Shown here: in pieces, positions 1-5,174 of the stretch
How the letters are laid out: each line of letters starts with the position of its first letter
How positions within the stretch are numbered: position 1 is the stretch's first letter
NCBI GenBank assembly: GCA_007128865.1
Contig: SKWP01000249.1
Coordinates: 1-5,174 of the forward strand
DNA: 5,174 nt
Direction of reading: 5' to 3'
DNA from: Paracoccaceae bacterium
GTDB lineage: Bacteria > Pseudomonadota > Alphaproteobacteria > Rhodobacterales > Rhodobacteraceae
Program-made: the position numbers and the translations under genes
Notes under the pieces: generated by a model
Database searches by the model: none
What the model was told of the DNA's origin: nothing
The model's input: only the letters and a program-made list of their open reading frames with translations

Positions 1-7
1 CCGGGGT

Positions 8-211
8 TCAGGCCCGCTCGGGCCGGGTTGAGACCCATGGCGTAGGGCGATGGCCCGGCTGGCCGGGGATGCGGCCGGCAGCGGGCAGGGGGCGGGCGGC
101 AACCACATCCGGGCGCCGCAGGAGCCCGCGGTCGCGTTGCCACGGCAGCAAGGGAAGGTCGCCTGCGCTTTCCTTCAGGATCCAGTTCATCCAGCGATGG
201 CGTGTGTGCAT
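8..211 (-). CDS. Probable small basic protein, unknown function
   Basis: A 67-residue ORF starting at ATG 211-209 and ending at TGA 10-8. A good Shine-Dalgarno sequence, GGAGGG (221-216), sits four bases before the ATG, which is the main reason to accept it and to fix the start here; the frame stays open far upstream only because the DNA is G+C-rich. The N-terminal third looks protein-like: an amphipathic, Trp- and Arg-rich stretch (RHRWMNWILKES, residues 4-15) followed by LPLLPWQRDRG (19-29). It resembles, from memory only, short Rhodobacterales hypothetical proteins with a basic tryptophan helix followed by a 'PW-R-G' segment. The C-terminal half is Pro/Arg/Ala-rich and less convincing. No signal peptide, metal-binding cysteine pattern or named domain is visible. 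It lies in the same direction as the lgt operon but 265 bp beyond pgeF, so it may have its own promoter. A chance ORF is the alternative. Confidence 0.45.
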   Translation of the reverse strand: MHTRHRWMNWILKESAGDLPLLPWQRDRGLLRRPDVVAARPLPAAGRIPGQPGHRPTPWVSTRPERA

Positions 212-476
212 TCTGCCCTCCGTCCGGCACCGGCCCCGACACCCGTTTCCACCGATGCCGCCGGAATGCGGCCGGTCCGTGGCCCCGTGGCGGAGAATTC
301 GCGGCCGCCACCCCTGCGCGCGCGAGGGAAGACAGCCGATGTCGGCCCGGAGCCCGAAGCGGATGGTCGCCGGGGCGCTGCCCGGCGGCGCTGCGCGCCT
401 TGATTCCGGGCAAGGGAAGAGGCGTCTGCTTCGTCCGCCATGCCCCCGTCCGGTATCTTCGGTCAGACGGCCAACG
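212..476. other. Intergenic stretch without a convincing gene
   Basis: Between the pgeF stop and the small ORF at the left edge I see no credible gene. A minus-strand ORF (441-187, 84 codons) is open, but its product is Arg/Gly/Ala/Pro-rich low-complexity sequence with no recognisable motif, and it overlaps the Shine-Dalgarno and start of the next ORF. The stretch holds a perfect 7-bp G+C hairpin at 368-387 (CGCCGGG, six-base loop, CCCGGCG) with no T-tract on either side; it could slow or end transcription of the lgt-pgeF operon but is not a canonical intrinsic terminator. It also holds adjoining EcoRI and NotI recognition sequences at 295-308. Confidence 0.5.
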
Positions 477-1247
477 CTAGAGGCGGATCGCGGAGACCAG
501 ACGGCCGTAATCGGCCTCGCCCCGGTGAACCGAGCGGCGATAGGAAAAGAACCGCTCGGGATCGCCATAGGTGCAGTTGCCGGTCCAGCGGACATTTTCA
601 ACACCCGCGGCGCGCAGCCGGTCACGGCCGAAGCCCGGCAAGTCGAACAGCGCCCGGTCGCCCTGTCCCTGCGCGAAATAGCGCCCGTAGGCCGGGTCGG
701 TGTCGATGAACTGTTCGAGGAATTCCGGTCCCACCTCATAGGCCTGCTGGCTGATGGTGGGGCCGATGGCGGCGGCGATGCGGTCGCGCCGGGCGCCCAG
801 TGCCACCATGGCATCGACCGTCGCCTCCAGCACCCCGTCAAGGGCGCCGCGCCAGCCGGCGTGGACAGCCCCGATGACCCCGGCGCCGGCATCGGCCAGC
901 AGCACCGGCTGGCAGTCGGCCGTCAGGATGGCCAGCGCCAGCCCCGGCGTGGCGGTGACCATGGCATCGGCCTTCGGGCGTTCGTCAAGGGGGCCGGTCA
1001 CGGTAACCACCCGCGCCGAATGGACCTGATGCACGCTCACCAGCGCCGCGACCGTCAGATCCAGCGCGGCAGCGACCCGCTCGCGGTTGATGCGCACCGC
1101 ATGGGTCTGGTCGGTCGAGCCACCGCCGCAGTTCAGCCCCGCGAACACCCCCGATGACGCCCCGCCCTTGCGGGTGAAGAACCCGTGCCGGACCGGATGC
1201 AATTCCGGCGCGGTCAGGATCTCGAGCAGCGCGGTGGTGGTCATCAT
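477..1247 (-). CDS. pgeF: Peptidoglycan editing factor PgeF (YfiH/LACC1-type, Cu-oxidase_4)
   Basis: A 256-residue cytoplasmic protein, the usual length for the YfiH/YlmD/LACC1 family. In E. coli PgeF removes wrongly built UDP-MurNAc precursors carrying Ser or Gly instead of Ala; other family members show purine nucleoside phosphorylase and adenosine deaminase activity. Older annotations say 'polyphenol oxidase' or 'laccase domain'. Visible family motifs are HGFFTRKGGASSG (21-33), SVHQVHSARV (71-80), LTADCQPVLL (108-117), GAVHAGWRGAL (126-136), AAIGPTISQQAYEVG (159-173) and NCTYGDPERFFSYRR (224-238). The metal-site triad is complete: His76, Cys112 and His129, spaced 36 and 17 residues apart as in E. 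coli YfiH. The start is ATG 1247-1245, which overlaps the upstream TGA as ATGA; a second ATG follows directly at 1244. The Shine-Dalgarno is weak (GGGA, 1256-1253), suggesting translational coupling. It is the third gene of the lgt operon. Confidence 0.93.
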   Translation of the reverse strand: MMTTTALLEILTAPELHPVRHGFFTRKGGASSGVFAGLNCGGGSTDQTHAVRINRERVAAALDLTVAALVSVHQVHSARVVTVTGPLDERPKADAMVTATPGLALAILTADCQPVLLADAGAGVIGAVHAGWRGALDGVLEATVDAMVALGARRDRIAAAIGPTISQQAYEVGPEFLEQFIDTDPAYGRYFAQGQGDRALFDLPGFGRDRLRAAGVENVRWTGNCTYGDPERFFSYRRSVHRGEADYGRLVSAIRL

Positions 1248-2314
1248 GCAAATCCCGGAGGCAGCGGGGCACCGGCCGGGACCAGTGCCAGGGCCCTGAA
1301 CAGCGTTCCCATTTCTTCGCGGTGGGTCAAGCGCCGATACGCAGCCAGATGCGATTCCAGTGCCGGCCCGGTCAGCCGCCGGGCAAGGGCCGCGGCCCGC
1401 GCCCCGATCCCGAGCCTTTCCAGCAGCGCACCCTGTGCCAGAGGGCCGCAGACCTGCACGCCCGGCACCGACCGCGCCGCATGGGCGAGTGCCACGAAAT
1501 CCACATGCGCGGTCAGATCCGCCGCGCCGGGGCTGGCCAGCGGATGCTCGGGGCGGTGGGCGCGCAGGGCCTGGAAGGTATCGCCCAGCGAAGGCCCGGC
1601 GCCATAGTCGATGATCAGCGCCGCGCCTCCGCAAGTGGCGATGCGGCGGGCGATTTCGGCGATCGCCGGACCGGCGGCGGGGCAGATTTCAACCACATCG
1701 GCGTCGGATGTATCGGCCAGCCGGTGGTTCAGCGCGACAATCGGCACGGGCCGGGCAAGCCCGAAGGCCAGCCGGCCATCTTCTAGCCCGACCATGCGCT
1801 CGGCCCAGCCGCCGCCGCGGCGCACGAACTGGCGGATCGGCAGCGCATCGAAAAATTCATTGGCAATCAGGAACAGCGGCGCGTCGGGCAGGGATTCGAT
1901 GCCCGTGTGCCAGCGGGGCGCATGTCCGGCCAGTCTGTCGGCCTGCACCGCCCGCAGGGCCGGCGAGGCCTCGACCAGATGCAACCGAGCGGCGGCGCCG
2001 AAGCCCGGCACCAGCCGGGCGGCGCGCAGGGTATCGGCCATCAGCGTGCCCCTGCCCGGGCCGGGTTCGGCCAGCACGAAAGGGGCCGGAGAGCCCTGAT
2101 CCTGCCATGACTTGACCAGCCAGAGGCCCAGCAGCTCGCCGAACATCTGGCTGATTTCGGGCGCGGTGGTAAAGTCGCCGCCTGCCCCCAGCGGGTCGCG
2201 GGTGGCGTAATAGCCATGCTCCGGGTGCAGCAGGCATTCGGCCATGTAGTCGGCCAGGCTGATCGGGCCGGCAGCGGCGATGCGCGCCGCGATCAGGCCG
2301 GCAAGCGCGGTCAC
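1244..2314 (-). CDS. Class I SAM-dependent methyltransferase, NDUFAF7/MidA family
   Basis: A 356-residue protein of the family whose mitochondrial member NDUFAF7 (MidA in Dictyostelium) symmetrically dimethylates an arginine of complex I subunit NDUFS2. In a bacterium the likely target is the NuoD equivalent, but that is inference. Family motifs appear in order: HPEHGYYATRDPLG (30-43), GDFTTAPEISQMFGELLG (46-63), the SAM-binding loop LAEPGPGRGTLMAD (81-94), NEFFDALPIRQF (152-163), IIDYGAG (234-240) and DLTAHVDF (266-273). The body is intact and has family length. I chose the GTG at 2314-2312 because it overlaps the lgt stop as GTGA and places the conserved helix near the N-terminus; it has no clear Shine-Dalgarno, so it is probably coupled to lgt translation. 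An in-frame ATG at 2347 would add 11 residues (ARAAPP...) and overlap lgt further. The next gene, pgeF, overlaps its stop by four bases. Confidence 0.9.
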   Translation of the reverse strand: MTALAGLIAARIAAAGPISLADYMAECLLHPEHGYYATRDPLGAGGDFTTAPEISQMFGELLGLWLVKSWQDQGSPAPFVLAEPGPGRGTLMADTLRAARLVPGFGAAARLHLVEASPALRAVQADRLAGHAPRWHTGIESLPDAPLFLIANEFFDALPIRQFVRRGGGWAERMVGLEDGRLAFGLARPVPIVALNHRLADTSDADVVEICPAAGPAIAEIARRIATCGGAALIIDYGAGPSLGDTFQALRAHRPEHPLASPGAADLTAHVDFVALAHAARSVPGVQVCGPLAQGALLERLGIGARAAALARRLTGPALESHLAAYRRLTHREEMGTLFRALALVPAGAPLPPGFA

Positions 2315-3207
2315 GTTGCCGGGGCGGGGCGGCGCAGCGCGCGCCATGCCAGCCACAGCCCGACCGCCACCATCGGCAGCGACAGCAGCTGCCCCATGCT
2401 GAGCCCCGCCGCGCCCAGCCGCAGCACATGGCCGGCGGGGTTGTCGGGGCTGATGAACTGCGGATCGGCCACGCGCCAGAATTCCACCACGAATCGCGCC
2501 AGCCCGTATCCGCCCAGAAAGACGCCGGTCACCAGACCCGGCCGCAGCAGCGCGCCCCGCCGCCACACCATCCAGAACAGCACCGCGCCCAGTGCCAGCC
2601 CCTCCAGCCCGGCCTCGTAAAGCTGGGTCGGGTGGCGGGCGCAGACGCCCACCCATTCCCACGGGCATTCGGCCGCCGGCCCGGGAAAGATCACGCCCCA
2701 GGGCATCCGTGTCGGTGCGCCCCACAGCTCGGCATTGATGAAATTGGCCACCCGGCCCAGAAACAGCCCCGCCGGTGTGGCCAGCGCCATGGCATCGGCC
2801 AGCCGCAGCGCGCCAACACCGTGCAGCCGGCAAAAGGCCAGCCCCGCCAGCGCCGCCCCGGCCAATCCGCCGTGAAACGCCATGCCTCCCTGCCAGATAT
2901 AGAGGATTTCCAGCGGGTTCGCGGCGAAATAGGTCGGCTGGTAGAACAGCACGAAGCCCAGGCGGCCGCCCAGGATCACCCCCAGGATGATCCAGGTCAG
3001 CAGCCCTTCGGTATCGGCGGGTTGCATGGGCGCGGCCCCGCCGGGCCACATTGCCGGGCGGCGCATCAGCGCAGCGACGGTCCACCACGCCAGCAGGAAG
3101 CCCAGGATATAGGCCAGCGCATACCAGCGCAGGGCAAAGCCGAATCCGCCGATCTCGAACGAGAACACCTCGGGCGAGATGTCGGGGAAGGGGATCGCTG
3201 CCAGCAT
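2311..3207 (-). CDS. lgt: Phosphatidylglycerol--prolipoprotein diacylglyceryl transferase
   Basis: A 298-residue inner-membrane enzyme that moves diacylglycerol from phosphatidylglycerol to the lipobox cysteine of prolipoproteins, the first step of lipoprotein maturation. Hydrophobic segments near residues 24-43, 69-89, 107-126, 136-153, 199-215, 225-238 and 270-289 fit the seven-helix Lgt fold. The Lgt signature is intact: GRVANFINAELWG (151-163) gives Arg152, Asn155 and Glu160, matching E. coli Arg143, Asn146 and Glu151. His112 in MAFHGG corresponds to His103; HPTQLYE (192-198) and RFVVEFWR (238-245), with Arg238 and Glu242, match E. coli Arg239 and Glu243. The start is ATG 3207-3205 because AGGAGG (3217-3212) lies four bases upstream; the frame stays open to 3297 but the extra residues do not fit the family. 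It is the first gene of an operon with the two genes downstream, and divergent from ubiK. Confidence 0.96.
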   Translation of the reverse strand: MLAAIPFPDISPEVFSFEIGGFGFALRWYALAYILGFLLAWWTVAALMRRPAMWPGGAAPMQPADTEGLLTWIILGVILGGRLGFVLFYQPTYFAANPLEILYIWQGGMAFHGGLAGAALAGLAFCRLHGVGALRLADAMALATPAGLFLGRVANFINAELWGAPTRMPWGVIFPGPAAECPWEWVGVCARHPTQLYEAGLEGLALGAVLFWMVWRRGALLRPGLVTGVFLGGYGLARFVVEFWRVADPQFISPDNPAGHVLRLGAAGLSMGQLLSLPMVAVGLWLAWRALRRPAPAT

Positions 3208-3229
3208 CTTGCCTCCTGCGCACGCGCCC

Positions 3230-3258
3230 TGCTTTTCCTGCCGTGGGCGCGAAGTCAA
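3230..3258 (-). promoter_or_regulatory. Candidate promoter for the lgt operon
   Basis: Reading the minus strand, TTGACT (3258-3253) matches five of six bases of the sigma-70 -35 box. About 16-17 bp later comes only a weak A-rich -10 candidate (AAAAGCA, 3236-3230). A start near 3224 would leave a leader of about 17 bases containing the AGGAGG site. The position is sensible and the -35 is good, but the -10 is poor, so this is a tentative call. Confidence 0.3.
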
Positions 3259-3259
3259 C

Positions 3260-3288
3260 CTTGTGCTTGCCGCCGGCGGCGCCATATC
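3260..3288 (+). promoter_or_regulatory. Candidate promoter for ubiK
   Basis: CTTGTGC starts at 3260, and a CATATC -10-like hexamer lies at 3283-3288, 16 bp after the TTGTGC hexamer (3261-3266). A start near 3295 would give a leader of about 20 bases carrying AAGGAGG, which is sensible geometry. The spacer contains a perfect 12-bp palindrome, GCCGCCGGCGGC (3269-3280), which could be an operator or merely G+C-rich sequence. The CTTG and CCATAT elements also loosely recall alphaproteobacterial RpoH promoters; the sequence alone does not decide between sigma factors. Confidence 0.4.
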
Positions 3289-3314
3289 AGGGAACAAAGC
3301 CGAAGGAGGCCGAC

Positions 3315-3581
3315 ATGCACAGCCGCAACCGCCTGATGGACGATATCGCGCAACTGATGACCAATGCCATGGGCGTGGCGCAGGGGGCGCGGGACGAGGC
3401 CGAGACCGCGCTGAAGTCGGTGATCGACCGCTGGCTCGCCGACCGCGATCTTGTCACCCGCGAGGAATTCGACGCCGTGCGCGCCATGGCCCAGAAGGCC
3501 CGCGAGGAAAACGAGGCCCTGCGCGCGCGAATCGATGCGCTGGAGGCCCGGCTCGGCGCCGACAGGCCCGGCGCAGGCTGA
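3315..3581 (+). CDS. ubiK: Ubiquinone biosynthesis accessory factor UbiK (BMFP/YqiC family)
   Basis: An 88-residue protein close in size to E. coli UbiK (about 96 residues), which binds UbiJ and assists the aerobic ubiquinone biosynthesis complex; the family was earlier described as having membrane fusogenic activity. The N-terminal half (MDDIAQLMTNAMGVAQGARDE, split across residues 8-28) is an amphipathic helix with phenylalanine-free hydrophobic spacing, followed by LKSVIDRWLADRDLVTREEFD (33-53), which contains the family hallmark 'DLV(T/S)REEFD' (45-53). Residues 54-81 form a clear heptad coiled coil (AREENEALRARIDALEARL), typical of the trimerising C-terminus. The start ATG is supported by AAGGAGG (3303-3309) five bases upstream. 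It is divergent from lgt and followed by a strong hairpin, so it is probably monocistronic. It shares a respiratory theme with the complex I methyltransferase across the divergent region. The fold call is firm; the ubiquinone role is by homology. Confidence 0.87.
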   Translation: MHSRNRLMDDIAQLMTNAMGVAQGARDEAETALKSVIDRWLADRDLVTREEFDAVRAMAQKAREENEALRARIDALEARLGADRPGAG

Positions 3582-3585
3582 CCGG

Positions 3586-3614
3586 CCGGCCGGGCGGGTA
3601 TACCCGGCGGCCGG
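3586..3614 (+). terminator. G+C-rich hairpin downstream of ubiK
   Basis: Four bases after the ubiK stop begins CCGGCCG (3586-3592), pairing with CGGCCGG (3608-3614). Inside, after a small 2x1 internal loop, CGGG (3595-3598) pairs with CCCG (3603-3606) around a TATA loop. The structure would be very stable, but TATTGCGC a few bases later is not a proper T-tract, so it is either a non-canonical terminator or an mRNA 3'-end stabiliser. Confidence 0.45.
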
Positions 3615-3642
3615 GCCGGGTATTGCGCTGGCGGCAAGGCCA

Positions 3643-3670
3643 CATTCGCGTGCGCTGCCCGCCATTCGCG
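3643..3670. repeat. Direct repeat CATTCGCG, 20-bp period
   Basis: CATTCGCG occurs at 3643-3650 and again at 3663-3670, start to start exactly 20 bp, about two helical turns. It lies upstream of the A+T-rich stretch before the YbjN gene, where an activator or repressor could bind. Two 8-mers in G+C-rich DNA can also arise by chance. Confidence 0.25.
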
Positions 3671-3709
3671 CCGGCAGGCTGCATTTTTCACTTTACAGGC
3701 TCCGCCTTT

Positions 3710-3784
3710 GTCCCCACCATATCTAGGTGAGGCAGGGGCCAAGGTTACCTGACCTTGCGGATACACGCAGCCTCTTGTGGGGAC
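3710..3784 (+). other. Structured leader or possible small RNA before the YbjN gene
   Basis: A perfect 8-bp inverted repeat, GTCCCCAC (3710-3717) and GTGGGGAC (3777-3784), encloses 59 bases that themselves hold hairpins: CAAGGT (3740-3745) with ACCTTG (3752-3757), six-base loop, and an overlapping alternative TGCG (3756-3759) with CGCA (3766-3769). CACC (3715-3718) can instead pair with GGTG (3726-3729), and CCCC can pair with GGGG at 3735-3738, so the arms have mutually exclusive partners. The element ends 35 bases before the YbjN start codon. It sits in a locally A+T-richer stretch (about 3682-3726) that could hold a promoter (TTTACA 3692-3697; CATATC 3718-3723, but 20 bp apart, too far for a normal pair). 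I cannot assign it to a known RNA family. Confidence 0.35.
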
Positions 3785-3796
3785 TTTCCCATCAGT

Positions 3797-3815
3797 GGCC
3801 AAGGAAAACGAGGCC
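3797..3815 (+). promoter_or_regulatory. Possible hairpin over the YbjN ribosome binding site
   Basis: GGCC (3797-3800) can pair with GGCC (3812-3815) across an 11-base loop. The right arm covers half of the GAGG Shine-Dalgarno sequence (3810-3813) that serves the ATG at 3820. The stem is only four G-C pairs, so any effect on translation would be modest unless combined with the larger leader structure. Confidence 0.2.
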
Positions 3816-3819
3816 GGGC

Positions 3820-4323
3820 ATGTCGCTTTCCGAAGAAATCCTTCACGGCGAAGACACTCACCCCATCGATATCGTCGAGACGCTGGCCGAACACCACGCC
3901 TGGGAATTCGACCGGGTGGGCGACGACCAGATCGCGATGGCGGTGGAAGGCCAGTGGCGCACCTATTCGATCACCCTTGCCTGGTCGGCACGGGATGAAA
4001 CCCTGCGGCTGATCTGCACCTTCGAGATGGATCCGCCCGAGGCCCGACTGTCGGCGCTGCACGACATCCTGAACCGCTGCAATGACATGGTCTGGGCAGG
4101 ATCGTTCAGCTACTGGCAGGAACAGAGGCTGATGGTTTGGCGCTACGGTCTGCTGCTGTCGGGTGGCCAGATTGCCGGCCCCGAACAGATCGACCGGATG
4201 ATCGGCGCCGCGGTGTCCGCGGCCGAACGCTTCTATCCGGCCTTCCAGCTTGTGTCCTGGTCCGACCGCACGCCCCAGGACGCGCTTCAGGTCGCCATTG
4301 CAGAGGCCTACGGTCGCGCCTAA
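3820..4323 (+). CDS. YbjN domain-containing protein
   Basis: A 167-residue soluble protein of the YbjN family (Pfam 'putative bacterial sensory transduction regulator'), whose biochemical role is unsettled; E. coli YbjN affects motility, biofilm and stress phenotypes. Alphaproteobacterial members resemble type III secretion chaperones in fold. Visible traits are an acidic N-terminus, HPIDIVETLAEHHAWEFDR (14-32), a beta-rich centre (DQIAMAVEGQWRTYSITLAW, 36-55; LRLICTFEMDPPE, 62-74), a helix ALHDILNRCNDMVWAGSFSYW (79-99) and a C-terminal helix ending in ALQVAIAEAYGRA (155-167). There are no membrane segments or signal peptide. The start ATG has GAGG (3810-3813) six bases upstream; an in-frame GTG at 3727 would run through the structured leader and gives no family-like sequence. 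proC follows after 36 bp on the same strand, so co-transcription is likely. The family call is by pattern and context; the function is unknown. Confidence 0.82.
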   Translation: MSLSEEILHGEDTHPIDIVETLAEHHAWEFDRVGDDQIAMAVEGQWRTYSITLAWSARDETLRLICTFEMDPPEARLSALHDILNRCNDMVWAGSFSYWQEQRLMVWRYGLLLSGGQIAGPEQIDRMIGAAVSAAERFYPAFQLVSWSDRTPQDALQVAIAEAYGRA

Positions 4324-4359
4324 GCTGCGTCCCGATTGCAGGGTCAGGGGCGGAATCGC

Positions 4360-5172
4360 ATGAACTTCAACGCAATGGAACGCCACGGTCTGGTGCTGCT
4401 GGGCTGCGGGCGCATGGGGTCTGCGTTGCTGGCGGGCTGGCTGGTGCGGGGCTTGTCGCCCGAGGCCGTCACGGTGATCGAGCCCGACCCTTCGGAATGG
4501 CTGCAATCGCAGCCGGTGCGGCTGAATGCCGATCTGCCCGAGGCGCCGGCGGTGGTGGTTCTGGCGGTCAAGCCGCAGATGATGGCGGCGGCATTGCCGC
4601 AGGTGGCGCGTTTCGGGCAGGCTGACACGCTGTTTCTGTCCATCGCCGCAGGTACGACCATGGCCACGCTCGAAACCGCGCTGGGCGCCGACACCGCGAT
4701 CGTGCGGGCGATGCCCAACACGCCGGCGGCCGTGGGGCGCGGCATCAGCGCCCTGGTCGGCAACCCACGCGCCGGCGAAGGCGCCCTGCGCATGGCCGAA
4801 TCGCTGATGGCCGCGGTGGGCGATACCCTGCGGCTGGAAACCGAGGCCGAGATCGACGCGGTGACCGGGGTTTCTGGCTCCGGCCCGGCCTATGTGTTCC
4901 ACATGGTCGAGGCGCTGGCCGCCGCCGGCGAGGCCGAGGGGCTGGCGCCCGATGTCGCCATGCGTCTTGCGCGCGCCACGGTTTCGGGTGCCGGTCACCT
5001 GCTGGAGCATTCGCCCGAAACCGCCGCGCAGCTGCGCGCCAATGTCACCAGCCCCGGCGGCACCACCGCCGCGGGTCTGGTGCATCTGATGGACCCCGAA
5101 ACCGGCCTGCCGCCGCTGATGCGCCGCACCGTCGGCGCCTCGGCCGACCGATCGAGAGAGCTTGCCAAATGA
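4360..5172 (+). CDS. proC: Pyrroline-5-carboxylate reductase
   Basis: A 270-residue cytoplasmic enzyme of typical family length that reduces 1-pyrroline-5-carboxylate to L-proline with NAD(P)H, the last step of proline synthesis. The N-terminal Rossmann fold shows LLGCGRMGSALL (13-24), AVKPQ (69-73) and MPNTPAAVGRG (118-128). The C-terminal all-helical dimerisation domain holds VTGVSGSGPAYVF (168-180) and the P5CR signature LRANVTSPGGTTAAGLVHL (225-243), ending in GLPPLMRRTVGA (249-260). The start ATG 4360 gives a family-like N-terminus and has AGGGG (4346-4350) nine bases upstream; a TTG at 4336 and an ATG at 4375 are weaker alternatives. It lies 36 bp after the YbjN gene, and its TGA overlaps the next ATG by four bases, so it is an internal operon gene. 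All key motifs are intact. Confidence 0.96.
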   Translation: MNFNAMERHGLVLLGCGRMGSALLAGWLVRGLSPEAVTVIEPDPSEWLQSQPVRLNADLPEAPAVVVLAVKPQMMAAALPQVARFGQADTLFLSIAAGTTMATLETALGADTAIVRAMPNTPAAVGRGISALVGNPRAGEGALRMAESLMAAVGDTLRLETEAEIDAVTGVSGSGPAYVFHMVEALAAAGEAEGLAPDVAMRLARATVSGAGHLLEHSPETAAQLRANVTSPGGTTAAGLVHLMDPETGLPPLMRRTVGASADRSRELAK

Positions 5173-5174
5173 CC
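5169..5174 (+). CDS. Start of the next gene, cut by the window edge
   Basis: The proC stop is embedded in ATGA (5169-5172), so a further gene probably begins with ATG ACC and leaves the window after two codons. Such four-base overlaps occur twice more in this window at real gene junctions. The product cannot be read. In related genomes a tRNA-binding (CsaA-like) protein may follow proC, but that is memory, not evidence. Confidence 0.4.

Noticed and set aside
11..24. GGCCCG-CT-CGGGCC inverted repeat at the left edge as a terminator
   Set aside because: It lies within the last codons of the small ORF, has an almost loopless stem and no T-tract; such palindromes are expected in this base composition.
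187..441. Minus-strand 84-codon ORF between pgeF and the small left-edge ORF
   Set aside because: Low-complexity Arg/Gly/Pro product, no motif, mixed codon use, and it runs over the better-supported start of the next ORF.
69..1157. Long plus-strand ORF (362 codons) over pgeF and the left flank
   Set aside because: It is antisense to pgeF, whose motifs are unambiguous; the product is Arg/Pro/Ala-rich with no family motifs, typical of G+C-rich shadow frames.
1244..3223. A 659-residue fusion of the methyltransferase with an N-terminal extension through lgt
   Set aside because: The upstream part is the lgt sequence read in the wrong frame; conserved methyltransferase sequence begins only at about 2314.
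2428..3336. Plus-strand 302-codon ORF antisense to lgt
   Set aside because: It mirrors lgt codons in another frame; the product is Gln/His/Arg-rich with no recognisable domain, and lgt has all catalytic residues.
3710..3784. Assigning the pre-YbjN structure as 6S RNA or SRP RNA
   Set aside because: The element is too short for 6S RNA unless it extends beyond the repeat, and the conserved SRP loop (GGTCAGG...GGAAGGAAGCAGCC-like) is absent; only a covariance-model search could settle it.
3745..5085. Minus-strand 446-codon ORF antisense to the YbjN gene and proC
   Set aside because: His/Arg/Gln-rich shadow product; both plus-strand genes show family motifs and ribosome binding sites.

Overview
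The window looks like ordinary core chromosome of a high-G+C alphaproteobacterium, most likely of the Rhodobacterales (Rhodobacter/Paracoccus type). I infer this from the strong G+C bias at third codon positions, from the gene set (lgt, an NDUFAF7/MidA-type methyltransferase, pgeF, ubiK, a YbjN-domain gene, proC) and from its order. No 16S gene or other decisive taxonomic marker is present. There is no sign of a mobile element, CRISPR array, tRNA or rRNA gene.

Left half (minus strand, 3207 down to 477): a tight three-gene operon. lgt (prolipoprotein diacylglyceryl transferase) comes first behind a strong AGGAGG ribosome binding site. Next is a class I SAM-dependent methyltransferase of the NDUFAF7/MidA family, starting on a GTG that overlaps the lgt stop by four bases. 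Last is pgeF (YfiH/LACC1 family), starting on an ATG that overlaps the methyltransferase stop by four bases. Further left (476-1) lies a poorly coding stretch and one probable small basic protein (211-8) with a good Shine-Dalgarno sequence.

Right half (plus strand, 3315 to the end): ubiK, a small coiled-coil ubiquinone-biosynthesis accessory factor, is transcribed divergently from lgt out of a 107-bp intergenic region holding two back-to-back promoter-like elements. A G+C-rich hairpin follows ubiK. A 238-bp intergenic region, partly A+T-rich and with unusual inverted repeats, precedes the YbjN-domain gene. proC (pyrroline-5-carboxylate reductase, proline synthesis) follows 36 bp later, and its stop codon overlaps the ATG of a further gene that leaves the window.

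Functionally this is envelope and respiratory housekeeping: lipoprotein lipidation (Lgt), peptidoglycan precursor quality control (PgeF), probable complex I maturation (the methyltransferase) and ubiquinone synthesis (UbiK), next to proline synthesis. I find no convincing evidence of a new multi-gene system. The least explained signals are the structured leader upstream of the YbjN gene (3710-3784) and the small ORF at the left edge.
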